This document shows, piece by piece, positions 49,501-62,499 of a stretch of 64,000 nucleotides of DNA; the first letter of the stretch is position 1, and every line of letters begins with the position of its first letter. The notes beneath the pieces are model-generated. The model was not told where the DNA came from and did no database searches. It saw only the letters and a list, made by a program, of their open reading frames with translations. Source of the DNA: Heliopora coerulea (Eukaryota > Cnidaria > Anthozoa > Scleralcyonacea > Helioporidae); contig JASJOG010000149.1 of the NCBI GenBank assembly GCA_030142905.1, forward strand, positions 372,001 through 436,000, in the 5' to 3' direction. The translations under genes and the position numbers were made by a program.

Positions 49501-52500
49501 CCACGTTGCTTATATACGGTTTCCCAACTTCAAAATAAGCCAATTAAATGACAATAATGGTTAAGTACAAAACAATACCACGGTAATGAATGACCTCACC
49601 AGTAAATTGCATAGCGAGACATTTTGTCTTGGGAAAAAAAAAAAAAGGAAAACCTCGGAGGAATGGTAAATACAATGGTCACACCATAACTGGTGTGTCG
49701 GTTTTAAAGACGAGATAGAAGTCAATAAGGAGTTTGTGGGCGTTTTTGAGGGTTGAATTGTAGTTGCGTGGTCGGTCGAGAGTGAAGCCATCAAAAACAA
49801 CAGCAGGTGTTGGCTAATATTTGCAAGAATGTTGCAAGGGTCACGTCAAACAAAAAACGCTCTCACGACATGATCCCGAGCATAATTCTTCAACTTATTA
49901 TACAGCAAAGAACAATGCAATCCAACCTTATCTGGAATACTAGGAACTAGAATACTAAGAACTAGAATACTAGGAACTCGAAAGCAAAATAGCGGTGACT
50001 GTTACTAAAATTGACAATATTAGACGTCCCAGCACGCTACGTTTAATTTCGAAAGGAAACCTCGTCTTTTACATAATCACTTGGTGAGTTGTAAAAATAA
50101 TCATTTGAAAACCACTTAAAAGGGATGAACCTGTTTCAAAACGAATTACACTCATGTTGTTTGATTGCTCAACGTTTGGCAGCCAAGGTTATGACAACAT
50201 CGTGTTATGTCCAAATGTTGAGAATGTTCCCGAACTACGTTGCTACCAAACAAGAAAGTTGCGCAAACAACGGCACATTTCGCGCCTTCTATAGCCATTA
50301 ACTATCTTTGGACATCCTTCAGTTTGTAAACATTTCCCAGTCATCAGTCGCGCAACCTTCTCTTCCGGTTCCTATTAAACGGTGAGGAGGAAGTTAAGAG
50401 AAAAACAACATTAAGCAATGCGCTTAAACGAAAACAAAGCTGAACAAAGACAAGCAAAACCTTTGTTTTCGCTCCACTGAAACGAATTCCAGATTGTCAA
50501 GAATCCGATTTCTGTTGCAAAACACTGAGGTACAATTTGAAGCTTACACAAATCCGGAAGACAAGTCCAAATCCTATTCGTATTATAGCTATTTAAATGC
50601 GAAAAGCTGACAAGGTAAAGGAAGAGTCCATTAAAAAGTGCATAAATTCGTTAGATACATTTGATAGTTCTCAAAGGTAAATGACGAAGCATTCTTGGCA
50701 AACATCTGGCAGTGACTTGTTTACACAGGTATAGACTCTGCTGGAGAACTTTAATTAACATAACTATTCTCCAACACATGTATCACGTAATGCGAATACT
50801 TACACAATGGCTGTTCACGTCGAAGAGCCGCGTTATAAAAGCCAGAAACTGTATCAATAAGGTAGGAAGATTTATTCTATTTACTTTAAATATTCACGAC
50901 GTCGCGTGAGTAAGTCGGAAACTGGGTTCAAATAATCCTTAAAAGTGTTGAAGTGTCTATCACTCCCACGACATCGTACAATACTTCTTGCGCTTACAAT
51001 CATTGTTCGCTATTCTTTTATCAATCCTGAAAAGCAGCAGTTAACTTGTGTTCATGACTGTTTATTTCTTAGAAAGGGAGAAATTGCATGTTTTCATGAG
51101 AGCAATATACGGTAGTCATTGTAAGATATATATTGCACTTGACAACATAATGAAAACACCACGAGTGAGGGAAATTAAGAGTGATTATGAAGTTGAATAT
51201 TGTTTTGCTTTTTAGAGAATACAAACAACGTAAAGAATCCTCAGCGTGATATAGAACCTGAGAAACGTATTCAATATTTTTTTCAAGTACAGAGACAGAG
51301 TTATTACCTAAAAAAGATCTTTCGACCCTTCCTGATCATGATGGGTTGAGTTTTCAAAACAGGTCGGTGGGAAGTGAAAGGAATCTTTCTCCTCTAATTC
51401 CAACTCTAGTTATTTCCTTAGTTTGTGGTTCTTTATGGAAACCACGCTTCATTAAATGCATCGTTAGTACACAAAATATTCTCGAAACTCCTCCCAATGA
51501 TGAACACATTGTATCTCCGAGATAAGAAATCACGACTATCGCTCATAAACAGGCGCTAGTCTAACCCCAGATCACCTGTTATGATGCAGAGCTAGATCGA
51601 CCCACTTTGAAGTGAATAGCACAATTGTCTATCGGCTTAAGTATCAGGGACTGATTCCTTCCTCAGCGGCCAACTTCACACGTACAGTTAAAAATATATT
51701 GTAAGAAATTGTTTTTCAGATCAAATTTCCCTAATGGAAAATATCTCTTCCATATAAGTTGTTCCATGGTTTAACCTGTTTAGTTTGCCACAAGTGAAAC
51801 GACGTTGGAAATATTGTAAGTACTATTTAGAGAGCCTCTTGAGGTCCTAAAATATCTCGTTGCGAAAACGCTACCTTAGTAATAAGAAAAACAAGACCTT
51901 ATTACCCACTAGTCCTAGATTGAAAATGAAGAGAAAATTATAGGATTATGCTAGCCTTGTCAATATTATGTTAGCCTTGTCTATGAGTCTAAAGTCGACC
52001 CGAAAGATGTGTTGACTTAAGCAGCAGCTGAACTCGGACCACCTGGTTAATACTTCACCTTTCAAAGTGTTCTCGTGTAATGACCTGAACATTTAGGTCG
52101 TTAGGATTCTAAAACTCGGACAGTTCTATCAGTACATGTTTCCACAATACTTAAGTAACTAGAAGTAGTGACACTAAGTTAATAAAATGGTACAGAACGT
52201 GAATAAAATTTGAAATCTTAATAAATAAGAAACATTCAAAACGACGAGCTTTTTCGATCATAGATCACTGTTCGCTCGGCGTGATGACGATTGAAAACAT
52301 TTGCCATTTTCAACGTTTTAGGGGAGATTAAGAGTTAAACTTTTATTTTAAGTAACTGTTCCTCCTCAATTCCCTAAACGACGTTTCGGACGGTGAAGGG
52401 CACACCGTCAAAAAAGTTCTCTTCGGAAATACGTAAATACAGTAACTCAAGTATCGTTCTTCAGGTACTTCAAACATCTGAAAACATGGTTCCTTCAGAT

Positions 52501-54360
52501 ATTGTGACTCGAAATGGACACTAAATCAGAAAGTAACTGGAGTGTTTCCTTCGGGATTTTATGATACTGCTATGAGGCATTCTGAACAGTTTCACTGAAT
52601 CGTATAACTGAGTTAAATGTACCATTTCACAGATGCTGGGTTTTTATCAATCGACATGAGACTCACGCAGATCAACGATTTTACCCTTCCGAAAGGCTCA
52701 GCAAGGCTAATCCCTCGATAGTCTTTTGACACTACTGAACGACAAAACCACAGTACCTGGAATCCTATCAGTTACTGTACTAAACCGATTTTAAGAGATG
52801 GCCAGCTGGCGTAAGGACCATTGTCTAAGCTATGGAACTGTGCCAAATACGAAAAACAAAAAAAAAATTCACAAAGTGAAATTGTCACTCGTATTTTCAC
52901 ACGTGCATAGGTCATTTGTAAGCCCTCCATGTGAAAATCTGACCCAAGCCATTTCCCCCACGGATCAGTTATTTCCTACAAGAAAATGTTCCAATTTCAT
53001 TTCCAGCTTGAACTAACACAAAATGTTCGTTCCAAGTCCAAGAAAATAAAGTAGGGAGGCAGTAGGCCAATAATTTTAGTTGATAACAATTGAAAGAATA
53101 CTGTTGAGCCAAGTTATCAACGCAATACCACTTGGTGGTCCTAAGGTGTGAATAGAGTTAAAGCTAAGTCGATTGGGTTGGGGTGGGGTAAATACATACG
53201 TACCAAGCCTAAAATGTCTAATCAGTCACAAAAAGTGAGCCAGTTCTTACCTGACTGTGCTTTATCCAAAACCAGTCAGATTTTTACGACCGTGGAAGTG
53301 TCACTATTTAACCCTGATAACCAACAATTACTGCACGTTTGATTTGCAACGAAGCCACGAGATCTCTGGTCTGAAATAAGAGTAGGCCAACCACGAAATG
53401 ATTGGCGGCGAAATTTTGACAGCCACATGGACAATTTCGTTATGTGAGAAAAGTTATATCGTCCTAAAAAACAGCTGCAGCCGAAACAGTGGAGGGAATA
53501 ACCTCGGTTGAACTTTTGATCGTACATCTGATATTCCGAAGTTATATAAATGCGTGAAGTGACAGCTCCTTGAAAGCCATCGACAAAGTGAGGACGGCCA
53601 CCTGATCCTTCCAAACCGGTAATTCAGATGAGACATTCCAAAATTCACATCAGAAACACGCAACTCTTCCAACAACGGGAGACTTGTCCGTAAAACTATC
53701 CAATGCAGAATACCGAGAACGTTCAGTCCCCACGTTATCCATCTATTTTCCCGTCATCATCGCCAAATATCAGTCAACATTTTAAGACGGTTCTACTGCC
53801 CTTAAACTCAAATTAAGAGATTATCAGTTATACGGATTTCCGCCTGGGTGGAGATTCCACGCCCTGTAGAATGGATTCGCTAAATTTCCAGTGAGGTAGT
53901 TTTTTGTTCGGCGAGTAAGTGGACACTTGGGTATTTGTTTCAAAAGTATATTCAAAGAACAAGCTCCAGTAAGATTGTTCCCTAAGAAAGAAATGCAGTC
54001 AACTCTTTCCTTGAAAATGAACATTTGATGTTTAGATTTTGATACATGGTGGGGTAAAAATTTGTAATTGTTGGTGAGCTCAAAAACATTAAAGTGAATT
54101 TTTTTCCATTAAAACAGAAACATGGTACTGAAATTTACTATCATGAATTGCGTGATGCTAGCGGCTCGTTATGATTGGTGTGGAACGAGGTACTAAATGC
54201 AATATGACTATGACATTAGATACCAGAGAGGGCATGGTGTTTGATATACCACCAAGAACTTTCATCAAGGTCGAGCCCATCAACTCAAAATGAGACGGAA
54301 CCTACAGGATCTGTCTACTCAGTGTCTGATTAACGCACAAAGGTTACAGCCTCTGGTAAT
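46571..54360. other. 7.8 kb stretch without recognised genes
   Basis: No motif-bearing frame or exon pair seen. Minor items: a 15-bp unit repeated three times at 49935-49979 (GAATACTAGGAACTA) and a short duplicated word (TTAGCCTTGTC) near 51946-51985. Confidence 0.5.
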
Positions 54361-54399
54361 TGGTGAGACGCCATTAATAATGAGCGAAATGAGCAAGGC

Positions 54400-54960
54400 A
54401 TGCGCAGGAGATGCTGGGAGATCTAATATTGCTCTACCCATTGAGGTACATGGACTAAAATGGTAACGTGATGCTCTAACCATACAGCAAGATGGACTAC
54501 GGTGATCAGCAAAGTTGCTTATGAGTACAATCGGTAAACTAATGACCAGTGAGAAGTTTTAAAAACACAGCTACAAGGACAGATATGGTAAGTTTTACCT
54601 TGTGATCACAAGTGAGATGCTGTCTCACCACTGAGTTATAAGGAGTGAGATGGTACGTGATGATTACGTAAGTGTACAACCTGTAAGGCTGTAACCTGGT
54701 GATGACAGGTGAGACACTGTCTCACCATTGAGTTACAGAGACTGAGATGGCAAGTGAAGGTTGCATAAGTGTACTACCAGTAACCTCGAGATAACAAGTG
54801 AGATACTGCCCTACCATTGAGCTTCAAGGACTGAGATCGTGAGAAAGGTAACATATCTGTACAACACGTAAACTTCCAATAACGGTTGACATACTCTAAT
54901 CATTAGACTCGAGGTACTCGAATGGACTCCGGTTTGCCTGATGAAGGTATTTTCTGGCAC
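54400..54960 (-). repeat. Degenerate tandem array of tRNA-like units
   Basis: Successive units, spaced about 55-110 bp, each contain on the minus strand a D-arm-like segment of the form AACTCANTGGTNAGAG preceded by an AGTC or CTC word. Clear examples (plus-strand view) are CTGTCTCACCACTGAGTTA, CTGTCTCACCATTGAGTTA and CTGCCCTACCATTGAGCTT near 54620, 54718 and 54807. Upstream units are more decayed. Confidence 0.6.
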
Positions 54961-57900
54961 AAAAGTAGCCCAAAGGCCTGTCCCAACGGGGTAAGGTAAT
55001 TGCGGTGACACCAAAATTACCCTCATGTTTCCCAGTTTCGTTTTACGGAAAACATCGTTCTAGAAAGAAAATTGTAATCTCAGTGGAACCAAAAGTCCTT
55101 CTTAGAAAGTTTAGAAACCTTGCTTCAAGAGAAGCTGGTTTGTTTAGTTTTGTCTCATACATAAGCAAGAGTTGCTTTCGTGGTCTGTGTATATGTTGCG
55201 CGGGTAGCACGGTTAGGAGACTTGGGTGGTATTTGAATGTCTCCATGACAAAGTTTGCTTGTTTAGACATGTTTTTAGAATGTCAAAGAGTGGATCACTG
55301 TGGACGGCCGTGAGATGAAGAACGTTCATTAGCTTGGTTTTCATAAGTTATCAGAGACAAATTTCGAGACTATAAGCTCGGCAAATACTTTCTGACTTGA
55401 GGAGATCCAATGGAAACTTTCCACTAGGAGGAGACACTCTGTACTTAATAATTAGAGGATATGATTAAGGAGCATTACTTTGTTTAGAATCGAGGGTCTC
55501 CGTACAGGAAAATTGACCTATATAGGTCTAGAACGGCAAACAGAACTCAGTTTATCCCGAAGGGTTGTGCTAAGTAAAGCTTATATGTTGCGATCGGGGT
55601 GTATGAGTTAATTGTATCGTCGTAAGGAGAGTTTAGCAAGAAGTCTTTAAATTGCACGACAGACATTAAGAAATGGCGATGCATGAATACCTACTAAGTC
55701 TCATGAGTTATTTACCAACTTCGGAAGAACAAAAGAAACTAGGCCAAGGGTAATATGATGTAATTTACTTTCTTATAGGTTCAGAAAAACGCGAGGTCAT
55801 TGGAAATGCGATGTACAAATGGAATGAGTGACAATTCATTGAAAAAGCAAGACTCAAGGTAGCCAGATGGAACGGCTAGGAAGACAAAATACAACCGACA
55901 CTTTTTTACAATCCACGTTCTCGTGTGGCGAAGTTGTTTTGTAAATTGGAGTAACGGCAATAACTCTCAAATCTAACAAGATTAACTGTCGATGCAGGTC
56001 ACAGTTAATAGAACATCTGCTAGTTGCGGTGTACACAATCTCAATCATGACGTTTTGGTTACAGTGACCTCTTCATCGGTTACCTCCGTTGAGTTAGACT
56101 TTAATAGACACAACCTGACATTTTATCAACGGGACTACTAATAGGTCAGGAGTGTCAGAAAAGAAATGCTTGGGCTGTCAAAGTAACGTTATCTCATCTA
56201 GCAAGATAAAATAAGCCGAAAAATTGTTGCGTCTGATTCAATTAAAAGTGAGCAGGAAATTAGGTTCACTGTCTTAGGCAACTTGCACGCGAAGTTGGAC
56301 GTCGCACGAAAAAGGCATTATTTGACAGCGCTAACACATACGAGAACCTCAGTGAAGCCCGCGACTTTAGAAAGTGCAAATTTAAGACCAACGTGAACAA
56401 GTCTGCCACCACGTTATCTTTATCAACCACTTCTAAGGCGCAATAGCCACGACGTGATCCTAACTACCTTAGATTAAGGCAAAGGCTGATTTAACATGCA
56501 TACCAGCTGGAGGAACACTGAAGAAATTACTGCGGCATGCAATAAGTGGTATAATAACTCCGTCAATTTCCTCTCAAGACTAAACAAAAAAAAAAGTTCC
56601 TCAAAACAGGAATCTAAAAAATGGCAACCACTTTGCTTGCTTAAAATTCCTTGCCCGGTGAGCCAACAAGCTCAGTGAGTTATGACAACTAGAGGCTCGA
56701 CAGTTGGTAGACTGACAATTGAGAACACCAAAAATGGCTGTTTCGAGTTTGACCGTCGCTTTCGCGCTTGATTCTTGCGATAACCAAAAGATGGACTCCT
56801 AATCATTGTCAGGAATTTCACAGTGTTTTACATTTACTGCATGCAGTTCCATCCCAGGCACTTTGTGGGACAACAAAATCTATTAAAAATCTTTCGTGTT
56901 TGTCGACAAATTGAGTTCGGTTGGCTCTGCAGTGGACTTAAATCGAGAACTGCGTAGAAACTTGCCCAAATTCGGAACCGACATCACGCCAGCCAGCCAT
57001 CATGCGGCTGTTGCTGCGTTCCCTAGGGTTAGCTTTGAGCCTCATTTTCCTGCGCTTGTATTTCTTCTTTTGACCTGCATGTAACCTGTTTAGTTCTTGT
57101 TTTCATCATCGTCTGCCATTGCCACTCCTGTAGTGTTTCACAGATCACATATTTGTGTTGAATTTTTGAACTCAATAATACATTTCCCATTCCATTTCTA
57201 CTTCGCATTTCCTGATACTTTGCCATTTCTATTTGAAATAGTTACGCTGATTTACGTTTGTCATTTCCGTCTTGATTTATTCAATTTTCCTGTCCACCCC
57301 TCATTCAAAACGAAGTAATGACTACCAGACAGACAGTCTAATTATTACACTGTCTCCGTTATAATAGTGGGGGAAAGTCTCTCAGCCATTATAGCAAGGT
57401 TGTAGTTGGATTTCCCAAGCACAAAAGTCAATTTCATGTTCATAAATTCGTAATGACGTGATGATTTTCGGAGTGCAACTTATAAATGTTGTCTGGCATG
57501 AATAAACATAAGTATGTTGGGTAAACAAGCGTGGATTAAGATTCTTGAGTAATGTAGAGTTTCAGTCTTCCTCTCTCATAATACAATCCAAACGTAGGTC
57601 TTACCAATCTAATTAAATTTTAAAACCTTGCATGAAACCATGCCACATAAATCTAATTGTGTAATATTTCCTGGTGTAGAAAAAATTATTGTGTAATTAC
57701 AGTAATATCCCTAAATGTGGAACCCCTCAGCGGAAATGAAATAACAATTTGAGTTATTAGCTATTTGAGTTATCCAAAGTGACATCAAATGTCAGAAAAG
57801 TTGCGTGGTACTGGATTAACTTTATATGGCCAGGTTGAACATCGAGTACATGGGAACGTTTACTGGGTTCAGTCGTCGGAAGATTCCAGTAGTAAGTGTT

Positions 57901-60340
57901 CTACCATAAGATTAAAAGTAAGAAATCTTGTTCGACGGAATGTCATATTTCAGTAATAAATCAAACACTTATCTAAGTCTTCTGACGTTTTGAGTCTGCC
58001 TTCGAGGTGTTTGATCGAAGGTTGAAACACGGTAACGGGTACGAGTGCTTGGTATATCTTCTCTAACGAACTGCTATTTTGGGAGAAAATCAAGGGGAAC
58101 GTTGGATTAATTAAAACAAGTGTTTGATCATGGTATCAAATCACGTCTTTGTTGCCATTTTCCTTTATATTTTCCCTGTGAAGTGTTAACGATGTTTGAG
58201 GAAAGTTACGTAACGATCTCTGAAATTGGCCTCAAGAAAAAAGGCCGAAACATTCCACCGGAATCCATTTAAATTGACGAGGGGAGAACCTTTTGACACT
58301 TCCAAAAATAGACATTAAGGTTGCGTGAGCCACATAAGCCAGCAAGTGTTTGTTATGAAACTTTACTAAGTATCGTACAAAAAAGGACCTTCGGGGGGTG
58401 TCTATATAAACGGGTTAGGCCAGCTTGACTGTATCAAGCAGGAGTTGTAAGTTGCACGAAAAAACTTTCCGCCGCTCCAAACGATAATTTCACGTTTATT
58501 TTCTCTCCTTTAGTTATCGTTGAATTTGTCGTTTTTATTTTGTAAATATTCTACCGACGTACGTCATGGTGGCTTAAAACTGCCTCACCAAACAGTTTAC
58601 CACAAAGACGTCACGTCTATGGATCAGAACTATTTCTATTGCGTTAACCTGGTCATACTTAAACTCGCTGTCTTTGCATTTGCGCCCAGGAGGAGTTCGT
58701 GTGATGATTTCGAAGGTGTACTAAATTGTGCATTTTATACCAAACTTAACTAAAAGTTACGATTCTGCACAACACTTAAACTTACTTCCGCCGGGTCGAG
58801 CTTTTCAAAACGAACTTATCCAGAAAAGAGAAGTGAAAGCCCCATTAAGTATGAGAGCTTTAACTATAGATGTGAAGAGTTTAAGAATCAACTAGAGAGC
58901 TTAAATAGCCGCCATTCTTGCGTCACGGACGGCGACCGGCAGAACTGGTAAACAATTGAGAGTTAAATCATCAGACGTTTTTCAATTTTTGACCTTCTAT
59001 TATTTGAATCGAATTTTTCATCAAAGAGAAATAAGAACATTAAGAAGTGAACGATAAACTTTATTGATGACGACGTTTTGGGGGCTCACATCGTTTTCAG
59101 CCGAATTCTCTCTTCTCGTAAGAATGGCCGACAATCAGTGAAGGTCTGGGATTCGTCTCCGAAATAGAAACAACCGAAATTCTTACAATTCTTACCAGGC
59201 CCGATGAGGCAACAGGAAGCCCGGGGCAAAGTGGTCATCCAGAGCCCCTCCCCGAACCTTCAGATTATGGCCTATGCGCCAAAAAGAGTTTCATTCGGGA
59301 TTAAGGCCTTTAAGGCATTTTGAGAAATTCTTAAGAATAAGGCCCTTACAATCTGAGGCTCCTCAGCGTACGAGGCCCTGGGGCAATCTGCCCCCTTTGC
59401 CTCCCTCTCTCTACGAGCCTGATTCTTACGATCAGAGCGGGGTCTGTCTTGGACGGTACCAAATATATGTGCACAACTGTTCACACCTGTCGTAAGAATT
59501 CCCGATTTTTATGACAAGTGTGACACGGGGTTTTAGAATGTTAAAGAGCTCTTAATGACGTCTGTGAAGAATAAAAACGGTGTTTTTGATGTTCGATGAC
59601 GCTCTTTCAATCCCAAGTTATTAATTTTCCTTTTCATGGATGAACAATTCCATCAAAAGAGAACATACTCCGTGAATCAATTCTCCCATTACCACCCACC
59701 ACGTCAACATTCTCCTGACAACATTCCTCCAAGGAGATCTTTGGCACTTCTTCACAAGATAATTTCATAACTGTAAAGTATCTACACCCACAATCAGTAA
59801 CTCTTAAAGAGGTCAAAATATCTTACAAACATTTCTGGTGAGTCAGTGAAAAAACGTGCAGTTTATTCTTGCCAGTTGGTGTAGCAAATGGTGTTCAAAC
59901 CACTAGGTAATTCTGTATGAAGTGTTGACCTGATTGTTGGTGCTACCGTGCTGGTAATGGTGTTGCGTTGGTTTTGAGTGCGTGGTGGCGTTGATGTAAT
60001 TCAACATGTGGTCTTTTAAGGTCAGTTTGCACTTGCCATTTTGTGCTTCGCGATTGATATCTTGGTGTATGTATTACACTGACGAGAACGTCGCGCACAA
60101 ACTGCAGCAAATCATAAGCGGATAACCTACTACACGGACTGCCATGGGTTTGTTGCATGTGCCAGGATAACAATGGCAACAAACATAACCGCATGTGTAA
60201 ACAGGCCTTTAAAAACAGAAAAAAAATTGAGCAACCTATACAGCTCTGACAAAATTTATGGCCGACTCTGAGCAAAAATTTGGCGAATTCCAGACTCCGC
60301 ACGTCAACTAACACCAGACATCCCGGAGGTGAGTTGAAAA
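54961..60340. other. 5.4 kb stretch without recognised genes
   Basis: Short chance frames only. No recognisable exon, RNA gene or named repeat. Confidence 0.5.
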
Positions 60341-60349
60341 AGAAGTAGA

Positions 60350-61230
60350 AGTGGCTATGCTATGATAATAGCAAGTCGTCATCGAATAAGGAGTCTTGGA
60401 CATCAGTTCAGGATTGAAGTGTGCAATCAATCATTAAAAAGAGAGAAAGTACATATATATCTCGGAATTGAAATAGATGAATCCATCATATGGAAAGATC
60501 ACATAAACAAAATTTCTAAAAAGATATCTGGGAGAATAGGTGCATTAAAACGAGTCAGACACCTTGTACCCTCCGAAACGTTACTTATTATGTATAATTC
60601 ACTTGCACTGCCATATTTTGACTACTGCAGTGCAGTATGGGGAAACTGTAATAAAGAACTGTCTGACAAGCTTCAAAAGCTACAAAATAGGGCTGCTAGA
60701 GTGGTTACCTTTTCGGACTATAATAGGCATTCATCGAAATTATTGAATGAGCTTATGTGGGATAATTTAAAAACTAGACGATATAAACAACTAGCTGTAA
60801 TAATGTATAACACCGTTCACAGAAGCACACCATTTTATATAACAAGAGTTTTTAAAAATGTCAACTCAGTACATTTGTACAACCTGCGACATTCAGATGT
60901 CAGTATCTATGTACCAAGAATAAATACTGAAGCTGGGAAGAACAGCTTTCATTATAAAGGGGCGGTCCTCTGGAATGGCCTTTCAAACGATCTTAAAAGT
61001 GAACTCAGTCTGAGAACTTTTAAAGAACTTTTATAGTTAAATTTTTAGATAATTTATGTTAAAAATATGGAAAAAAAAATATATAGTGTAGTTTTGTATA
61101 TAGTTAAAGTATTTATATATAATTATAGTACACGGATCACTGGAAGAACATTTTGTAATGAAGTGATCCCGTGTTTAAATAAATTTTAAAGAAGAAGAAG
61201 AAGAAGAAGAAGAAAAAGAAAAAGAAGTTT
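60350..61230 (+). mobile_element. 5'-truncated non-LTR retrotransposon (LINE), reverse transcriptase C-terminus
   Basis: A frame from 60362 to 61036 encodes about 224 residues typical of the region C-terminal to the catalytic site of CR1/L2/Jockey-type reverse transcriptases: YLGIEIDESIIWKDHINKI, LALPYFDYCSAVWG, LQNRAARVVT, and a conserved tail (YNLRHS, NSFHYKGAVLWNGL). The catalytic Asp pair and everything upstream are missing, so the copy is inactive. The 3' UTR has a stem (61130-61141 with 61162-61174, one bulge) and ends in a GAA/AAG simple repeat (61190-61227), common at LINE 3' ends. The open frame suggests a fairly recent insertion. Confidence 0.88.
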
Positions 61231-61749
61231 ATCCGGAAGCTCTAACGAAAAATCACCGCTGCTACTAATGCAATTCATCGCAGTCTTAAAATTTGGCTTT
61301 ATAGGTTGGGAAAGTAAGACTTATTTCATGCTTGCGGATTCTTGCGGGCCAAACAGAAAATCACCGCTTGTCTGCTTTTGCTTATACGGAACGAAATTTG
61401 GTAAGCAATATTGTGAATTTTTCGGTATTTTCACACGCCCAGGGTATTATTAATGTTGTTACTGTCGTATGTAAAGACATGATAAAATTTCCAAGCCAAA
61501 CGAAAGTTGAGGACAATCATGTGGCGAGGTGAAATGTCAGGCAAGGTCATGATTCAAAGAAGACTTAACAATCCATTATGTCAACCACTCACAAATATCA
61601 TCATGGGAAGATTAATGAGAATCTCAAGGAAAAAACGTCTGAAAAAATACAGGTGCGATGTGGTCGAAGGAAGGATTTTATTAACGCCACTTATAAACGT
61701 CATCACAATAAGAGGATGACGTGAAAGCGATGAAATCGAATAGGGAGGA

Positions 61750-62450
61750 GGAAGGAAAAACGTTTCAATTACCACTTACAAAATCCTGTTTGTCAGAGGA
61801 CCGGTGTTAACTGTCACGGGAAAAGGTTCGAAGTAAAGCAGTTAGAAGAAACCCTTCGAACTCAACTCATGTAAAGTCACCTTAGTAATTCAAGGCTTGA
61901 TAAGAATCCATTGGAAGAAAGTATCGTAAAAAAAGGTCGAAAGAAAAACTTTTCAATCACCACTTACCAAAATTAATCACCTAGAGGACTGAGGTAAGTT
62001 GCATTAGAGAGCAAGTGTCTATTAGAAAGAAGTTGGTTGAAAATCTTTAAAATCACCACCAACTAAATTATCACAGCTGGAGAATCGATGAGACCCCAAT
62101 GGAAGGGAAGACCTCTCAATCATCACTAAGAGCGCTGTAAGAGGATTCAAGAGGAGGATATGAGTCACATGGGAGATGTACAAACTAAAGAACTTAGAAG
62201 AATTTTCCCGCCCACCGTAGAAGGAACATCGAAGGGGAAGTTTGTCATGCATTCACCACAGTCTGAAGGTATCAAAGGAACGAGACCGATAGAAATCATC
62301 AAGGAAATCGTGCAAACAAAATGCGTAGGAGGAAAAAATTTTCAATCACGTAGCGCAAAAAAAATTCAAAGTAAGACGATCGATGAGAATACCATGGGAG
62401 AAGGCGTCAAAAAAAAGGTTGACGAAAAAAATGTCAATCACTACATTCAA
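61750..62450. repeat. Degenerate tandem array, unit about 93 bp
   Basis: The word TTCAATCACCACTTAC and variants recurs near 61767, 61951, 62046, 62118, 62340 and 62433. GATGAGAATCCCATGGGAG-like words recur between them, at about 61900, 62085, 62155 and 62385. Intervals are compatible with units of about 72-111 bp with some lost. Frames across the array are not genes. Confidence 0.5.
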
Positions 62451-62499
62451 GAACCGAGTTTAATCAAACGTATTTCAAGTTGCTACCCCAGCTAGTTCT

